Notes: generated from the sequence alone by a model not told the origin. 64,000 nucleotides of DNA from Xanthostigma xanthostigma (GCA_963575645.1 OY754466.1:40642001-40706000); one strand, 5' to 3'. Shown: positions 31,796 to 42,599, counted from the first letter of the stretch. Made by a program: numbers and translations.

Positions 31796-31886
31796 ATGGT
31801 GAATCAGTAAATTAAATTGATTTGCAAACGCTATAATAAAACGAAAACTAGCAATTCTCGCAACGGGTGCGAAGTTTCATCATAAT

Positions 31887-32162
31887 CTACAAGATACTCT
31901 TGACTAAAACCTTTAGCCGAGTTTTATATTTTAATGGATTTCTGTGTTCATTATTTTTGAGAGAAAATACCCATTTACAATCGACAATATTTCTATTCTT
32001 TGGTTTTTCTACTAAATTCCAAGTTTTATTCGTTAACAACGAATTTATTTCATCTTTAATAGCTTGTTCCCAAAGATTTTTATCATTCCTACTTTTAATT
32101 TCGTCAAATGAAGTAGGTATTTTACATATAAATGACTGAGCACACATAAAATAATCATTCAA
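31887..32162 (-). pseudogene. pol: copia RT N-terminal region
   Basis: SRNDKNLWEQAIKDEINSLL followed by NKTWNLVEKPKNRNIVDCKW and VFSLKNNEHRNPLKYKTRL matches the start of copia RT (W..A...E...L..N.TW.LV..P). The frame is lost after TRLKVLV. It lies between the low-complexity linker and the palm. Confidence 0.88.
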
Positions 32163-32616
32163 TATATTTTCTTCGTTATAAGAAATAGTTGGACGACTTT
32201 TAACCCTTTCACTCCATCTAAGTTCAGAAAATTCATGTTATTTGAATTTATTTATTTGCGATACAGATTCGTTATCATTTTTATCTAATTTATCTACACA
32301 TTTACGTTTATAATTCATTTCATTAGCTTGAGTAGAGTTTTCATATATTCTAGGTCCTATTATATCTGATTTCCTATTTGTATTACTACTATCAGATTTT
32401 TCATTTATTCTAGGTCCTACTATATCTGATTTCCTATGTGTATTATCACTATCAGATTTATCATCTTTATTCTAGAGTTTTCATTTATTCTAGGTCCTAT
32501 TATATCTGATTTCTTATTTGTATTACTTACTACTATCAGATTTTTTTTTTCATTTATTCTAGGTCCTACTATATCTGATTTCTTACGTGTATTATCACTA
32601 TCAGATTTATTATCTT

Positions 32617-33567
32617 TTATTCTATAGAGTTTTCATTTATTCTAGGCCCTGCCCTACCTGATTTCTTATGTGTGTTATCACTATCAGGTTTTTCGGCTTT
32701 TATATCTGATTTCTTACGTGTATTACCACTATCAGATTTGTCGTCTGTTATATCTGATTTCTTACGTGTATTACCACTATCAGATTTCTCATCTTTTCCA
32801 CTAGGATTTTCACAATTAATCCTATTCGACTCAATAATATCTGATTTCTTATGTGAATTATCACTATCAGATTTCTTGTCGTTACCACTAGGATTTTCAC
32901 AATTAATCCTATTCGACTCAATAATATCTGATTTCTTATGTGAATTATCACTATCAGATTTCTTGTCGTTACCACTAGGATTTTCACAATTAATCCTATT
33001 CGACTCAATAATATCTGATTTCTTATGTGAATTATCACTATCAGATTTCTTGTCGTTACCACTAGGATTTTCACAATTAATCCTATTCGACTCAATAATA
33101 TCTGATTTCTTATGTGAATTATCACTATCAGATTTGTCGTCATAACCACTAGGATTTTCACAACTAATCCTATTCGACTCTGGCCTAGACTTCAGAAAAC
33201 CTATCTCATCTACAATTACATCTCTAGCAACAACAAATTTATTATTCTCTACATCCCATACTTTATAACCATTCGGTTCATGTCCGACCAGTATTCCTTT
33301 CCATGATTTTTCATGAAATTTACTTTTACTGGTTTTACTATGTACATACACAGTTGAACCGAAAACTTTCAAATATTTTATTTGCGGCTTTTTATTATGC
33401 CTCAATTTGTATGGTTTTTTATTTGTTTTTAAGGCTTTAGTTGGAGTTTTATTAATTAAGTATGTAGCAGTGAGAACTGCTTGACCCCAGAACATTTTTT
33501 CTAAATGAGCACCAACTAACATTGTTCGAGCCTTTTCAGTTAATGTTCTAACCATTCTCTCTGACAC
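32617..33567 (-). pseudogene. pol: copia integrase C-terminus with in-frame tandem repeats
   Basis: Residues 1-110 continue the integrase (MSERMVRTLTEKARTMLVGA; NKTPTKAL; SWKGILVGHEPNGYKVWD; VVARDVIVDEIGF), the conserved copia C-terminal integrase region. From about residue 125 it turns into a hydrophilic Ser/Asp/Asn/Lys-rich linker of 29-residue repeats (ESNRINCENPSG, NDKKSDSDNSHKKSDII). The repeats stay in frame. The linker joins integrase to RT, a naturally variable part of copia polyproteins. Confidence 0.88.
32749..33180 (-). repeat. 87-bp coding minisatellite inside copia pol
   Basis: About five units of 87 bp (29 codons) run with very few differences (unit starts near 32828, 32915, 33002, 33089). 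Degenerate shorter units (GATTTCTTA.GTGTATTA / ACTATCAGATTT) continue to about 32350. The unit length is a multiple of three, so copy number can change without shifting the frame. Confidence 0.88.
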
Positions 33568-33607
33568 CCCATTTAATTGAGGAGTTCGCGGAACTGTTAA
33601 ATGATAC

Positions 33608-34177
33608 CTAACTAATACTTTTCTGTACGCAATAATTTTTCATTTCATTAGATAAATATTCTCGCCCATTGTCACAATATAAATTAACTACTTTCAAATT
33701 AAAATGAGCCTCACTTTTTGCTACATAATCTTTAAAAACTGAAAATACATCAGCTTTATAAGTAGTTAAATATGTGACACAGTAATGAGTATATTCATCA
33801 ACAAATAACACAAAATAATTTTTATTATCTACTGTAGAAGGAGTGATTGGACCTGCAACATCAGAATGTACTATAAACAGTGGTCGTCTTATGTAACTTT
33901 TATTCTTATTTCTTTCAAATGGTAACCGTGTTTGTTTACCGTTCATACAGGCCTCACATAAATTATCAGTAAGTGTAATATGATCTAACTGTCCTATGTC
34001 ATCTGTCATTTGTTTATTCTTTAACTCTACTTTATCTTTTCCTATATGGCCTAAACGTTGATGCCACAATTCATAATTAACTTTTGTGGTACTAAATGCT
34101 TGAACAACAGATTTTTCTATGCTTGCATTTATTATAAAATCAACTGTAATAAAATTGTTTGACGGCTTACCTTTCAT
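33608..34177 (-). pseudogene. pol: copia integrase zinc-binding and catalytic core
   Basis: The pre-integrase motif ELWHQRLGHIGKDKVEL and then LCEACMNGKQTRLPF give the H-H-C-C zinc site. The core has HSDVAGPI (first Asp) and LYCDNGREYLSNEM (second Asp). The ORF ends after MKNYCVQKSIS, before the catalytic Glu region, at a frame break near 33608. Strand transfer by this copy is therefore unlikely. Confidence 0.9.
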
Positions 34178-34480
34178 CAGAAGTTTGTTACCTTTTTTCT
34201 AATTTGAATACCTTGTGCATTGAAAATCACTGTCATTCCAGCCTGTTGGATTCTTGAAATTGATAATAATTCATACGGAACTTTCGGACAATAATAAACA
34301 TCCTCCAATGTTTCTTTGAAGCCCATGTTGCTTGTAACATGCAGTGTACCCTTCTTTGTCGCCGTAATAATTGTGCCATTCTTCGATACTAATATTTTCA
34401 TTGGTGTTTGTAATTCTGAAAAATTGTTAGTTAAATCTTCTCTGTTAATTAGATGAGCGGATGATCCAGAATATCATTGA
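34177..34480 (-). pseudogene. pol: copia protease / pre-integrase, inactive
   Basis: Minus-strand reading gives YSGSSAHLINREDL then SELQTPMKILVSKNGTI, and later TLEDVYYCPKVPYELLSISR, a standard copia protease-to-integrase stretch. The catalytic Asp of the D-S-G motif is replaced by Tyr (TAT at 34471-34473), and the preceding codon is a TGA stop. The protease is dead in this copy. Confidence 0.8.
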
Positions 34481-34529
34481 TTGTTGATTGCTCTGCTAGT
34501 TGTATTGTTTGAACATTTCTTTTCTTCTG

Positions 34530-34600
34530 ATTTTTATTTTTATATTGAAGTGTTTTTTTTTTTTTTTTAATAATTACACTTATTTTTATGTGCCCCTTTT
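34530..34600 (-). pseudogene. Trace of copia gag zinc knuckle
   Basis: The minus strand shows GGGGCACATAAAAATAAGTG, readable in two frames as fragments of a G-H...K-C-N-Y knuckle, next to a poly(A) run that shifts the frame. The capsid region upstream is absent. Low certainty. Confidence 0.4.
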
Positions 34601-35031
34601 TATTTCACAGTCACTTATAGATGACTCACTTAATTTCACTTTAATTTGTTTTATTTACACAAAACACAATTAATAGAAATTTTAACATTATTCAAAAACT
34701 CAAATAATAGCACGTTACACAAAACACAATAAATAGAAATTTTTTTAATATTATACAAATCAAATAATTGCACTGTTGGATTTTTAATTTATTATACAAA
34801 ACTTAACACCACGAGTATCCTGGATGTTTAACAAAACTTAAATAACTGCACGATTACTGGATTTTAATTTATTATACAAAACTTAAATAATAACACGAGT
34901 ATCCAGAATTTTTAATTTATTATACAAAACTTAAATTATAATAATAATAGCACGAATACTGGATTTTAATTTATTATTAGTAATAACACGAGTGTCCAGG
35001 GCGTTCAACAAAACTTAAAGCACGAGTGTCC
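34601..35031 (-). repeat. Degenerate tandem repeats replacing gag
   Basis: Units built from TTAATTTATTATACAAAACT, TAAATAATAACACGA and GTATCCAGGA/GTGTCCAGG motifs recur about every 45-90 bp. There is no capsid coding sequence, although about 1.2 kb of gag would be expected here. Confidence 0.7.
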
Positions 35032-35044
35032 TGGGCCCATAACC
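35031..35044 (-). promoter_or_regulatory. copia primer-binding site, internal tRNA-iMet type
   Basis: Directly after the 5' LTR the minus strand reads GGTTATGGGCCCAG. That is the complement of CTGGGCCCATAACC, the anticodon stem-loop of eukaryotic initiator tRNA-Met. Drosophila copia is known to prime from the 5' half of that tRNA. Confidence 0.88.
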
Positions 35045-35424
35045 TATTGGAAAATGGGAATCAGGTTTCAATATTATGAATTAAATAACACTTTTATTCT
35101 TCAAATAATTATTCTTTTTATTTAAAAAGACGCACTAAGGAAGGCAGTGTTAACTGTATGAATATCTGTATTAGACTATTTCCTATAATATACTTAAAAA
35201 CCATATGAGGGATCTTTTCTATACTTATCTTAAAACTATCGCATAAACATAAGTACTTGAAACCCTTATATTCTTGACAGAATATTTTCTCTGTGTATTT
35301 ACTTTTTATCACTTAAGAAAAATAATCATTCATCACTTAATATTATATAATAGATATATATTTGTTTTGAAACTATTACTAAAATAGTAAAGATTAATTT
35401 TTGTATCCTTGTAATATTCCAACA
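35045..35424 (-). repeat. copia 5' LTR (380 bp)
   Basis: By eye it is identical to 29860-30239. It starts TGTTGGAATATTAC in element orientation. Confidence 0.9.
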
Positions 35425-35429
35425 TTCGA

Positions 35430-35954
35430 TTTTCAAAATAATTCGAAATGCAATCTTTCGATTATTAAAAGCAATGGTTATTCCCAACACTATTATTAAA
35501 TATCATTAATACGCAATTAAGATCAACTAAAGGAGACAACTCAAGTAACGGTGCGACGGCGCGGGTGACGGCGCGGACCAGGGGGTGGAAGCAAATATAA
35601 TGTGAATAATGTTCGTCGTCGCGTCGCGTTGAGATGTGATCTGGTTGCCCGTTGTAATGGGAGCGGTATGAGAACCAATCGCTTGCGGTTATAATGTAGT
35701 TATATGGTAACCTCGACGATCTAGTTACCTTTACTTTATAGTTACGTATCCAGTGCCGGTACAAATAGTCAAGAGTTCCATTATTTTAACAAGGATTTTA
35801 GTACTGTTGCCGGGTTGACTGCCCGGCTCGGCAGCGATAACAGTTTTTGGCTACACAGTATTTGCCTCGATTCCGCGCGTTTTCATCACCTGAGAAAATA
35901 TCCTATCAGCAAAACTGGTGTAGAATTACTGTATTACTATCTCACTTTGTATAC
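35430..35954. other. No gene seen
   Basis: A short GC-richer patch (GGTGCGACGGCGCGGGTGAC near 35550) lies within it, and a 99-codon minus ORF has no domain. From 35900 it matches the leader of the minisatellite element (13430-13490). Confidence 0.5.
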
Positions 35955-36305
35955 ACGACCCCATTATTGTTTTTTAAAGAACTCCCCCCAAACGCCCTCA
36001 CCTTTTCTCTGCACAAAAAACGCCATCGCTTCGATACGACCCCGTAATTGTTTTTTAAAGAACTCCCCCCAAAAATGCATTCCCCTTTCCACTGCGCAAA
36101 AAACCGCCATCGAATCGACACGACCCAGTAATTGTTTTTTTAAAGAAATCCCCCCAAACGCCTCCCCCTTTTCACTGCGCAAGAAAACGCCATCGATTCG
36201 ACATGACCCCGTAATTCTTTTTTTAAAGAACTCCCTCAAACGCCCTCCCCTTTTCACTGCGCAAAAAAACGCCATCGTATCGACGACATGACCCCGTAAT
36301 TGTTT
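35955..36305. repeat. 81-85-bp minisatellite, about 4.3 units
   Basis: Units start ACGACCCC or ACATGACC at 35955, 36036, 36120, 36201 and 36286. Each holds TTTTTTAAAGAACTCCC, AACGCC...CCCCTTTTCACTG and GCAAAAAA.CGCCATCG. The overlapping ORFs (158 codons plus, 103 minus) are by-products of the repeat. A short array of the same unit is at 13490-13640. Confidence 0.88.
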
Positions 36306-36974
36306 TTATGTCGGGGGATATTTTTCCCGTAGGATATTTAGTCAAGATGATATTTTGTCGGTGAGATTTACCCTATAATTTTTAAATGTTATCTGTTATA
36401 TAATAATGCATATTCTCTGAATTAAAAACTTGACTTGAGATTTTCATAGATTCCCCTCCTTTTAAATGAAATTTGGTTAGATTTTGCCGGACACGCCCCC
36501 TCCCCATTTGTAACTCACGTGATTAATGGACGTCCCCCAATACGTCAAATGTCAATATTTTTGAAGGTGGAATGGCCCTGTGGTTCTTTTGACTGGAATT
36601 TTTATATATAAGTACTTAAATTTATAATGTTCGTCATTTTTCTTCTACTAATTTTCACGAGTCTACGCTAATGGCTGACGGCTGCTGTATACATATGTAA
36701 GCGTTTACTGTTTACTTTATTTTCAGCGTATTTGTTAATAGCGAACTAATAGTGTACAGTTCGTTTATAAACGAATAACAAAACTATCTCTCAAATGAAG
36801 AAAACTTATCTCAAAGAAGAGAAGACTGTGCTCCTTGATTGATTATGATGTTTGGATGAAGAACTTCTTGATTGATCTGTTATAACAAATTACTTGTTAT
36901 TAGTACAAATTATATATTTCAAATTTGTAATTTCATTTATCAGGGTGACAGTCAATAGTCAATATTATTATAAA

Positions 36975-38035
36975 AAATAAGTTCAAAAACTAAAACCCGA
37001 CTATTGAAAAGTATGAAACAAGAAAATATTCTCATCTGAGGATAGCCATGGTCATATTACATTACATTTTAACAGTAGTAAGCGATCAAAAGCGCTAGGG
37101 CAAAGTGCATCACGCTATTCATCTAGAGCAGTGTTTTTCAACCTGTGGGTCGCGACCCCCTGGGGGGTCGCGAAGCTTCTGTAGGGGGGTCGCTAGAGGT
37201 CGAGAGAATTTTAGTAAAAAAACAATAAATAAATAAAATTCTTCAATAAATAAAATTATCGACCAATTTTTCAGACAATATATTAACAAAAAATATCAAT
37301 AATACATTAACGTTTCGATCCGGATTTGGATCTTCTTCAGAACGGATCTAAAAATATAAAAAAAATAATTAATAATTAGTTTCTATTTATCTTTAATGTA
37401 ATTCAATATTATTTTTTCAATATTTCTATAATAAAAAAAATCTTTCACGAATTACATTAAAAATAAATAGAAACTAATTATTAATTATTTTTTTATATTT
37501 TTAGATCCGTTCTGAAGAAGATCCAAATCCGGATCGAAACGTTAATATATTATTGATATTTTTTGTTAATATATTGTCTGAAAAATTGGTCGATAATTTT
37601 ATTTATTAAAGAGTTCTAATCAGACGTTAATCAAAATTTGAAAAGCAATAAAGATTGATTTATTAAGTAAGAGAATTTTAACAAAAGGATATACGTATTC
37701 GATGTATGTACATAATTGTAAAATAATGTGTTTCACGTACTATATTATGTACTTATATCCGAATCCTAATTATGGAGACGTATAAAAACGTCGTATGGAA
37801 TGAATATTTGTAACACTGTAACATACACATACATACATGATAAAAAAGCGAAGGATCAGGGGGTCGCGAAATATTTTTTCATACCAGGGGGGTCGCATCA
37901 TGAAAAAGGTTGAAAAACACTGATCTAGAGGAACCTCATGTAATATATGAGATGGCATACGTTCACAACTATCCTCAGATGACAATATTTTCTTGTTTCA
38001 TATTTTTCAGTAGTCGGGTTTTAGTTATTTTTAAC
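36975..38035. mobile_element. Foldback repeat (AAAACCCGACTA arms), split by a hAT element
   Basis: The left arm GTTCAAAAACTAAAACCCGA continues through GAAAAGTATGAAACAAGAAA to GGATAGCCATGG. The right arm (37970-38035) is its reverse complement. A related copy without the hAT insert is at 59640-59930. The right flank to 38265 (GCCTATGTTACCCGGGCC, CTTCGCCGTAGTCGGGT) also matches 60010-60170, so the family extends beyond the arms. Confidence 0.8.
37129..37922. mobile_element. hAT element, CAGTGTTTTTCAACCTGTGG ends
   Basis: Ends CAGTGTTTTTCAACCTGTGG and GGTTGAAAAACACTG, with GGGGTCGCGA motifs just inside, are typical of hAT elements. The 8-bp duplication ATCTAGAG is perfect (37121-37128, 37923-37930). 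A foldback repeat of about 370 bp (37240-37610, arms around GATCCGGATTTGGATCTTCT) fills the interior. No transposase is present. Confidence 0.93.
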
Positions 38036-38265
38036 TTATTTTTTATTTGTTTTCAATTTGCTCACCTCTGGGACCAAAATTCAAAAATTAATGTAGCCTA
38101 TGTTACCCGGGCCATAATCACGAATCGATTGAAACCTTATCTATCAAAATCGGATAAATAGTTTAGGCGCTATGGTGGAACATCTGTAAATACAAACATA
38201 CATAGTATGTAATACATCGACTGCGAAACTCAAAACCCTTCCTTTTGGCTTCGCCGTAGTCGGGT

Positions 38266-39502
38266 AAAAATAATAATCATATTGGAACAAAAAAGAAAAT
38301 TAAGAATAATTACTTCTTACCACAACCGTTTTATTAGTGGATGTACATGTCGAAAGCTATGCTATGATAATATAACATTTTACATCTTATTTATAATCAT
38401 GTATCTATTATTTTCTATTTATATCTAACAGTTAAAAAAACTATTTTTAATATTTTTAACAAGCGCGGCACGGGCCAGGAACACAAACCCTGAATGCCTA
38501 ATCAGCAATGCGATACTAAATTCTTGTATTTGAATATATTAACCAACAAAATTTTGAAGCCGCATCTTGCCATAGGCGCCAATGAATCCAGTGATGAAAA
38601 CTACATATCAAAAAGCGTTTGACCAAAAAAAAAAATATAAATAAATAAATAAACGCAATACATTTTCTGGTTCTGTGTTTATATCTATTACTTGTTACTA
38701 CATATTATAAATTGTGGAGCAAACAATTTGCTAGTAAACGTGTACATTACAAAGTGTAATAACTATCAGTATGAGAAATATATTCACATATTTTAATATG
38801 CAGTGGCAGAAACCGCAAAAATTAGTATCGTATTTAGTTTACATTTACTGTGCAATGTGCAAACTTAACAGAGCTCTTAATTATATACTGTGGGGCAAAA
38901 ATTGATGTAATTAAGTTGAAGTAACTAAATAAAATATAATAGATACATAAAAATACCTAATACCTATTCATTGTGCCGATAAAAAGTTTTTTTTTAAATA
39001 TATATATAAGGGTGTTAATTTTTCTTCAATAACAATAAACAAATTTGTTTCTCTGTAAAATAAAGATTAGTTTATTACTAATTACAAGGGCTATTTACAA
39101 TAATTACAAAGTTACCTGTAAAATAAAGAAACAACAATTGAAGTTTATTATTGTCACTTCTTTAATTCACTTGTTTAACACTCAACGAAATCTATCTTTT
39201 AATTACTTTTATTTAACTCTTAAAATTATTTCTCTGTATCTCCAATTGTTTTTCTAATCTGCCAATTAATTCCATTTAGTGAGAGTTAATTGAAGTAGGC
39301 ATATGAAGTGTTTGAAGCGCGGCAGATTCAAATGAAGAAAGCCTACTTTCTTTACATATATTTTAAAAAATTGGTCGAAAAAAAATCCAGATCTCGACAA
39401 TAGAGCCATCCAGGGGACTCAATAAGTACAAAAAAAATTATCAAAATCGGTCAAGCCGTTTAGGAGGAGAACAATTACGAAGACACGCACCCCGAAATTG
39501 AG
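38266..39502. other. No gene seen
   Basis: AT-rich sequence with an (AAAT)n-like patch near 38635 and ORFs of at most 70 codons without domains. Confidence 0.5.
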
Positions 39503-39652
39503 TATATATGTCACCGGGATATTGTCAAACCCGTGATATTATAATTTCACTTAGTGAAATTACAATATCACGACTCTTTGTCAATCGTGATATTGTAATT
39601 TCACTAGTGAAATTACAATATCACGGATTTGACAATATCCCGGTGATATATA
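39503..39652. repeat. Palindrome made of two smaller palindromes
   Basis: The outer arms TCACCGGGATATTGTCAAA / TTTGACAATATCCCGGTGA enclose two copies of a 40-41-bp palindrome. 39586-39625 is perfect (centre ACTAGT); 39532-39572 is near-perfect (one mismatch and a one-base centre). The two inner palindromes are nearly the same sequence. It can fold as one long hairpin or as a two-hairpin cruciform. Probably a MITE. Confidence 0.85.
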
Positions 39653-39854
39653 TATTATGTATAAAGATACACTGAACTTCTAAAGTTATATTGTATAGGG
39701 GCTGCTCTTAAGAATTCTTTGCAAAATCCAAATCTACACAAAAGAAGCCATGCCGACAATCTAGTTTCATATAATATTTTAGTATGATTTGAAAATTTAC
39801 TTTTTGCAACATGAAACACAGTTGATTAAACTCATATATCTATTATAATTAACA

Positions 39855-40195
39855 ATGCCTATCTACTCAATGTGCGGTGAGTGAACGCAACAAAGCGTAT
39901 CGAAAATATATCTGCGTCCCTTTCTTCGATGTAATTCCCTGATTTCTCCGATGATAGGATTGGTTGATGTACTTGCATTAAATCTGAATAAAGTATCTCT
40001 GTTTCAAAAACTTTGCCTTTTTCTATGACGTTGACATGGGCGTACCCAGCTTTTGGCCCGGGAGGGGGTAAATCCCCCGTGTTTTTTTGCCCGCCTGGAT
40101 ACACCTGTGCTTACTGCGTAAAAAAAGACAGAAGTATATGTTTGCACCCTAATAGTTCGATTGCGATTTTATTCCTATGCTCAGTATAGAATAAA
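39855..40195. repeat. Dispersed repeat family X, copy 2
   Basis: It runs from CTATCTACTCAATGTGCGG to TTGCGATTTTATTCCTATGC, inverted relative to copies 1, 3 and 5. It holds an extra block beginning GGGCGTACCCAGC and ending CCTGGATACACC (about 40037-40105), which copy 3 lacks and copy 4 has. Confidence 0.75.
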
Positions 40196-40639
40196 AGTAT
40201 ATGATAAAACTACACTCTTTTAAAAACGAAATCTTTCTAAATTGAAAATCGAATCGAAGTGTGCTGTAAATTTCGAAACGATTTGACGAGCTTCATAAAT
40301 AAATTGGAACGCAGCTGTAACATAATTAACATGAAACTATTAAAACCACGACTCTTGTCTCGTTCGAAGTTAAATCGAATTAGCCAACTGCCAATGACCA
40401 ACAAAACAACACAAGGCGTCAGCAGGCATTTTCCGTCTCACCGAACACCATTATTTGAGCGTAGTGAACATTTTACATGGCCAGGCACGATCGTCGTCAA
40501 TGGAATCCTCATAGTTTATCAAAACATTAAATCAGCACAATACAAGTCTCCTGAACCAAATAATTAAAGAAGATTAAGTTGTCTGACTAAAGTTTACTAA
40601 TTGTCATATGTAAGATTTTCGTCTTATGCCTATATTACC
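40196..40639. other. No supported gene
   Basis: A 102-codon ORF on the plus strand (40259-40567) is basic with no recognisable domain, signal peptide or homology that I can name. Because it stands alone without promoter, splice or homology evidence, I do not call it. Confidence 0.4.
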
Positions 40640-40920
40640 CGAACACTATTAGGTAAACATAGAAGTTACTAATCTTGGAATAAATTTATTCGTTAGAATA
40701 AAATTTACTTTCAATTCACCAAGCAAAATATCAAGTAAAAAAGTTAGTTAGAGAAAAAATATACACTGCACTATACTCCTTGCTCTTTTTGTTGAATATC
40801 TTGGCGTTCACCCAAAAATCCGACCGATGGTGTTAGTGTAAACGTCAAAAAAAAGTTTCACAAAATAATAATGTTTTATTCTAACCCAATTGCACACGAA
40901 ACTTTCACTAACTTTAATGT
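40640..40920. repeat. Dispersed repeat family Y, copy 1
   Basis: The motifs ATTAGTAACTTCTAT, GGTGAATTGAAAGTA, ACTCCTTGCTCTTTTTGTT and AAAAATCCGACCGATGG (some read on the opposite strand) occur in matching order, inverted, at 62410-62650. It is non-coding. Confidence 0.7.
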
Positions 40921-41516
40921 TTTACAACTATGTATAGGTACACTTCACGAAAGGTTAATAAACAACACATAAATAAATTCACAAGAACAAACTGTAGATA
41001 TAATACTCCACGTTTATGGGTTAGATATTATGATCTATTTCTATACCTACATATCTATATATATAAAAATATTTATACCCGAGAATTTGGACAGAATAGA
41101 TTTATACCTGCAGTAAACATAATAATATGCTTGGTGAATTGAATTATTGCTATTTTTATTCGGAGGAATAGCTACCTGAAGAACAAATGAACCATAAAAT
41201 AACTACTTACGTTCAATGAATATGGTCATTATGAAAATGTATTTTAAAAAACCGGCCATCAGCCATGTGCTTATCGCATCAAATAAGAGTTTCGAATAGT
41301 AATTCAAAATCTTTACGTGAAAACACTTTTACGACAAAATTTTCGATAAGGGTCTCCGAAACGATCATTTGCGATTGTCAATGTTCACGTGATTGAAGGT
41401 TTCAAATGATGAACAAATTGAAGCTCCAATTGAAGGTATATCATTCGCGCACGCCGCAGTCGACTGTTTTGAGACACTGCTATCAAATTAATAAATTTAA
41501 TTACTAAAAATTCATA
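40921..41516. other. No gene seen
   Basis: AT-rich spacer without recognisable features. Confidence 0.5.
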
Positions 41517-42096
41517 CAGTATGTAAACGCGTAAGGTGCACATAGGGAAATTAGCATTGGGAAAAAATACTTGGATCAGAGTTAGCCATGACTGCATTAA
41601 TTGTTATTTCTATTGAATTATCGTGGTAATCTTGAGGATTTCTATTTTATTTTGATTTATTTTTATTTTACTTGGCTTTTTTAATAATAAAAAGCTCTTA
41701 TAAATCATTATTTTATTTTTTTTGTACAAAAATAAAACAAAAAAACAACTCCATCTGTTTGAAAACATTTCATTCAAAAATCGTCTGACTGGTATGACGT
41801 ATGCGCGTTAATAAATCAGTGACCCAATGTCTTTAGGTTCAACACGAATAGCCGGAGATATTTGGTCTCGCACCATATTTAAGTATTTTTGTGAATTTAA
41901 TGTCCCATTAATAAAAAAGTCCGATTATGTTTTAATCATTTGAATATTTTCTTCGGTAGTATACACATTCATTTTGCAAATTTGCAAAAGAATATTATCT
42001 GTCAAATTGAAAAACAAGATTTCAAGGCTCACTCTGATCCAGTTATTTTTTCCCAGTGTTAATTTCCCTATGTGCACCTTACGTGTTTACATACTG
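41517..42096. mobile_element. Tc1/mariner-like element, degenerate
   Basis: Terminal inverted repeats of about 70 bp start CAGTATGTAAACGCGTAAGG on the left with the reverse complement on the right, flanked by TA (41515-41516, 42097-42098). A transposase fragment remains on the minus strand (41808-41924). Confidence 0.82.
41808..41924 (-). pseudogene. Tc1/mariner-type transposase, C-terminal fragment
   Basis: Minus-strand translation gives SDFFINGTLNSQKYL then NMVRDQISPAIRVEPKDIG and ends at a stop (41808-41810). The pattern F-x-NG-x-x-N-S-x-x-Y-L...I-x-P resembles the segment between catalytic acidic residues in IS630/Tc1/mariner transposases. A stop lies just upstream, so only a remnant is left. 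The TA-flanked inverted repeats around it support the call. Confidence 0.65.
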
Positions 42097-42599
42097 TATA
42101 TTTCTTTATACCGGGGCGTGACCTGGACTGTTGAAATCAAGTGGCAAAAACTCGTGGACTGTTGAATCTTCAATATACACAAATAAATATTCGCCGCCCC
42201 TGCTCTCATTCATGGTATACAGAATAATTTGATAAAATGTAAATCTATGTCATTTGTGATAAAGTTCAATCATTTTAATTTAGAATTCCGTTACAAGTAA
42301 TATTTACAACTATTAAAAACACTAAAATTTTACGTAATGCATAACAATTTGAGATATTCGAATAAACCAGCAATAAAAATACATATACACTGAGTTTAGT
42401 AGAGAAATAAATTGTAAAATAGTTGTTTGCTAACAGACTAATTGAATACTCATGCAAACATAAATATCGGAATGTGTCCATAGTCACTTGAATCAAATAA
42501 CTTACAATTTATAAACGCGCTCTTTATAGATATGCGATTTCAGATATCGGATTGTTTCGGTTCAAAAATTATTGTGCATGGATTCTTTAGGTGCAGTAG

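Larger units (their letters stand above)
29860..35424 (-). mobile_element. Ty1/copia LTR retrotransposon, defective
   Basis: LTRs of 380 bp (29860-30239, 35045-35424) look identical and are flanked by a perfect 5-bp duplication TTCGA (29855-29859, 35425-35429). The LTR starts TGTTGGAATATTAC in element orientation. The domain order (zinc-knuckle trace, protease, integrase, RT, RNase H) is that of Ty1/copia. Gag is missing, and pol is broken by stops, frameshifts and a 57-bp retroposon. Identical LTRs with ruined coding imply recent movement with proteins supplied in trans. Confidence 0.93.

Noticed and set aside
32672-33161. 157-codon plus-strand ORF and 137-codon second minus ORF opposite copia pol
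   Set aside because: Shadow frames of the 87-bp coding minisatellite; the real frame is the copia linker.
32350-33180. Resemblance to a CRISPR array
   Set aside because: The repeats are contiguous 87-bp units without unique spacers, lie in frame inside copia pol, and the DNA is eukaryotic.
35815-36291. 158-codon plus ORF and 103-codon minus ORF with repeated peptide units
   Set aside because: Both are produced by an 81-85-bp minisatellite that happens to lack stops; not treated as repeat proteins.
40259-40567. 102-codon basic ORF
   Set aside because: No domain, homology or gene context; length is within what is expected by chance in 64 kb.
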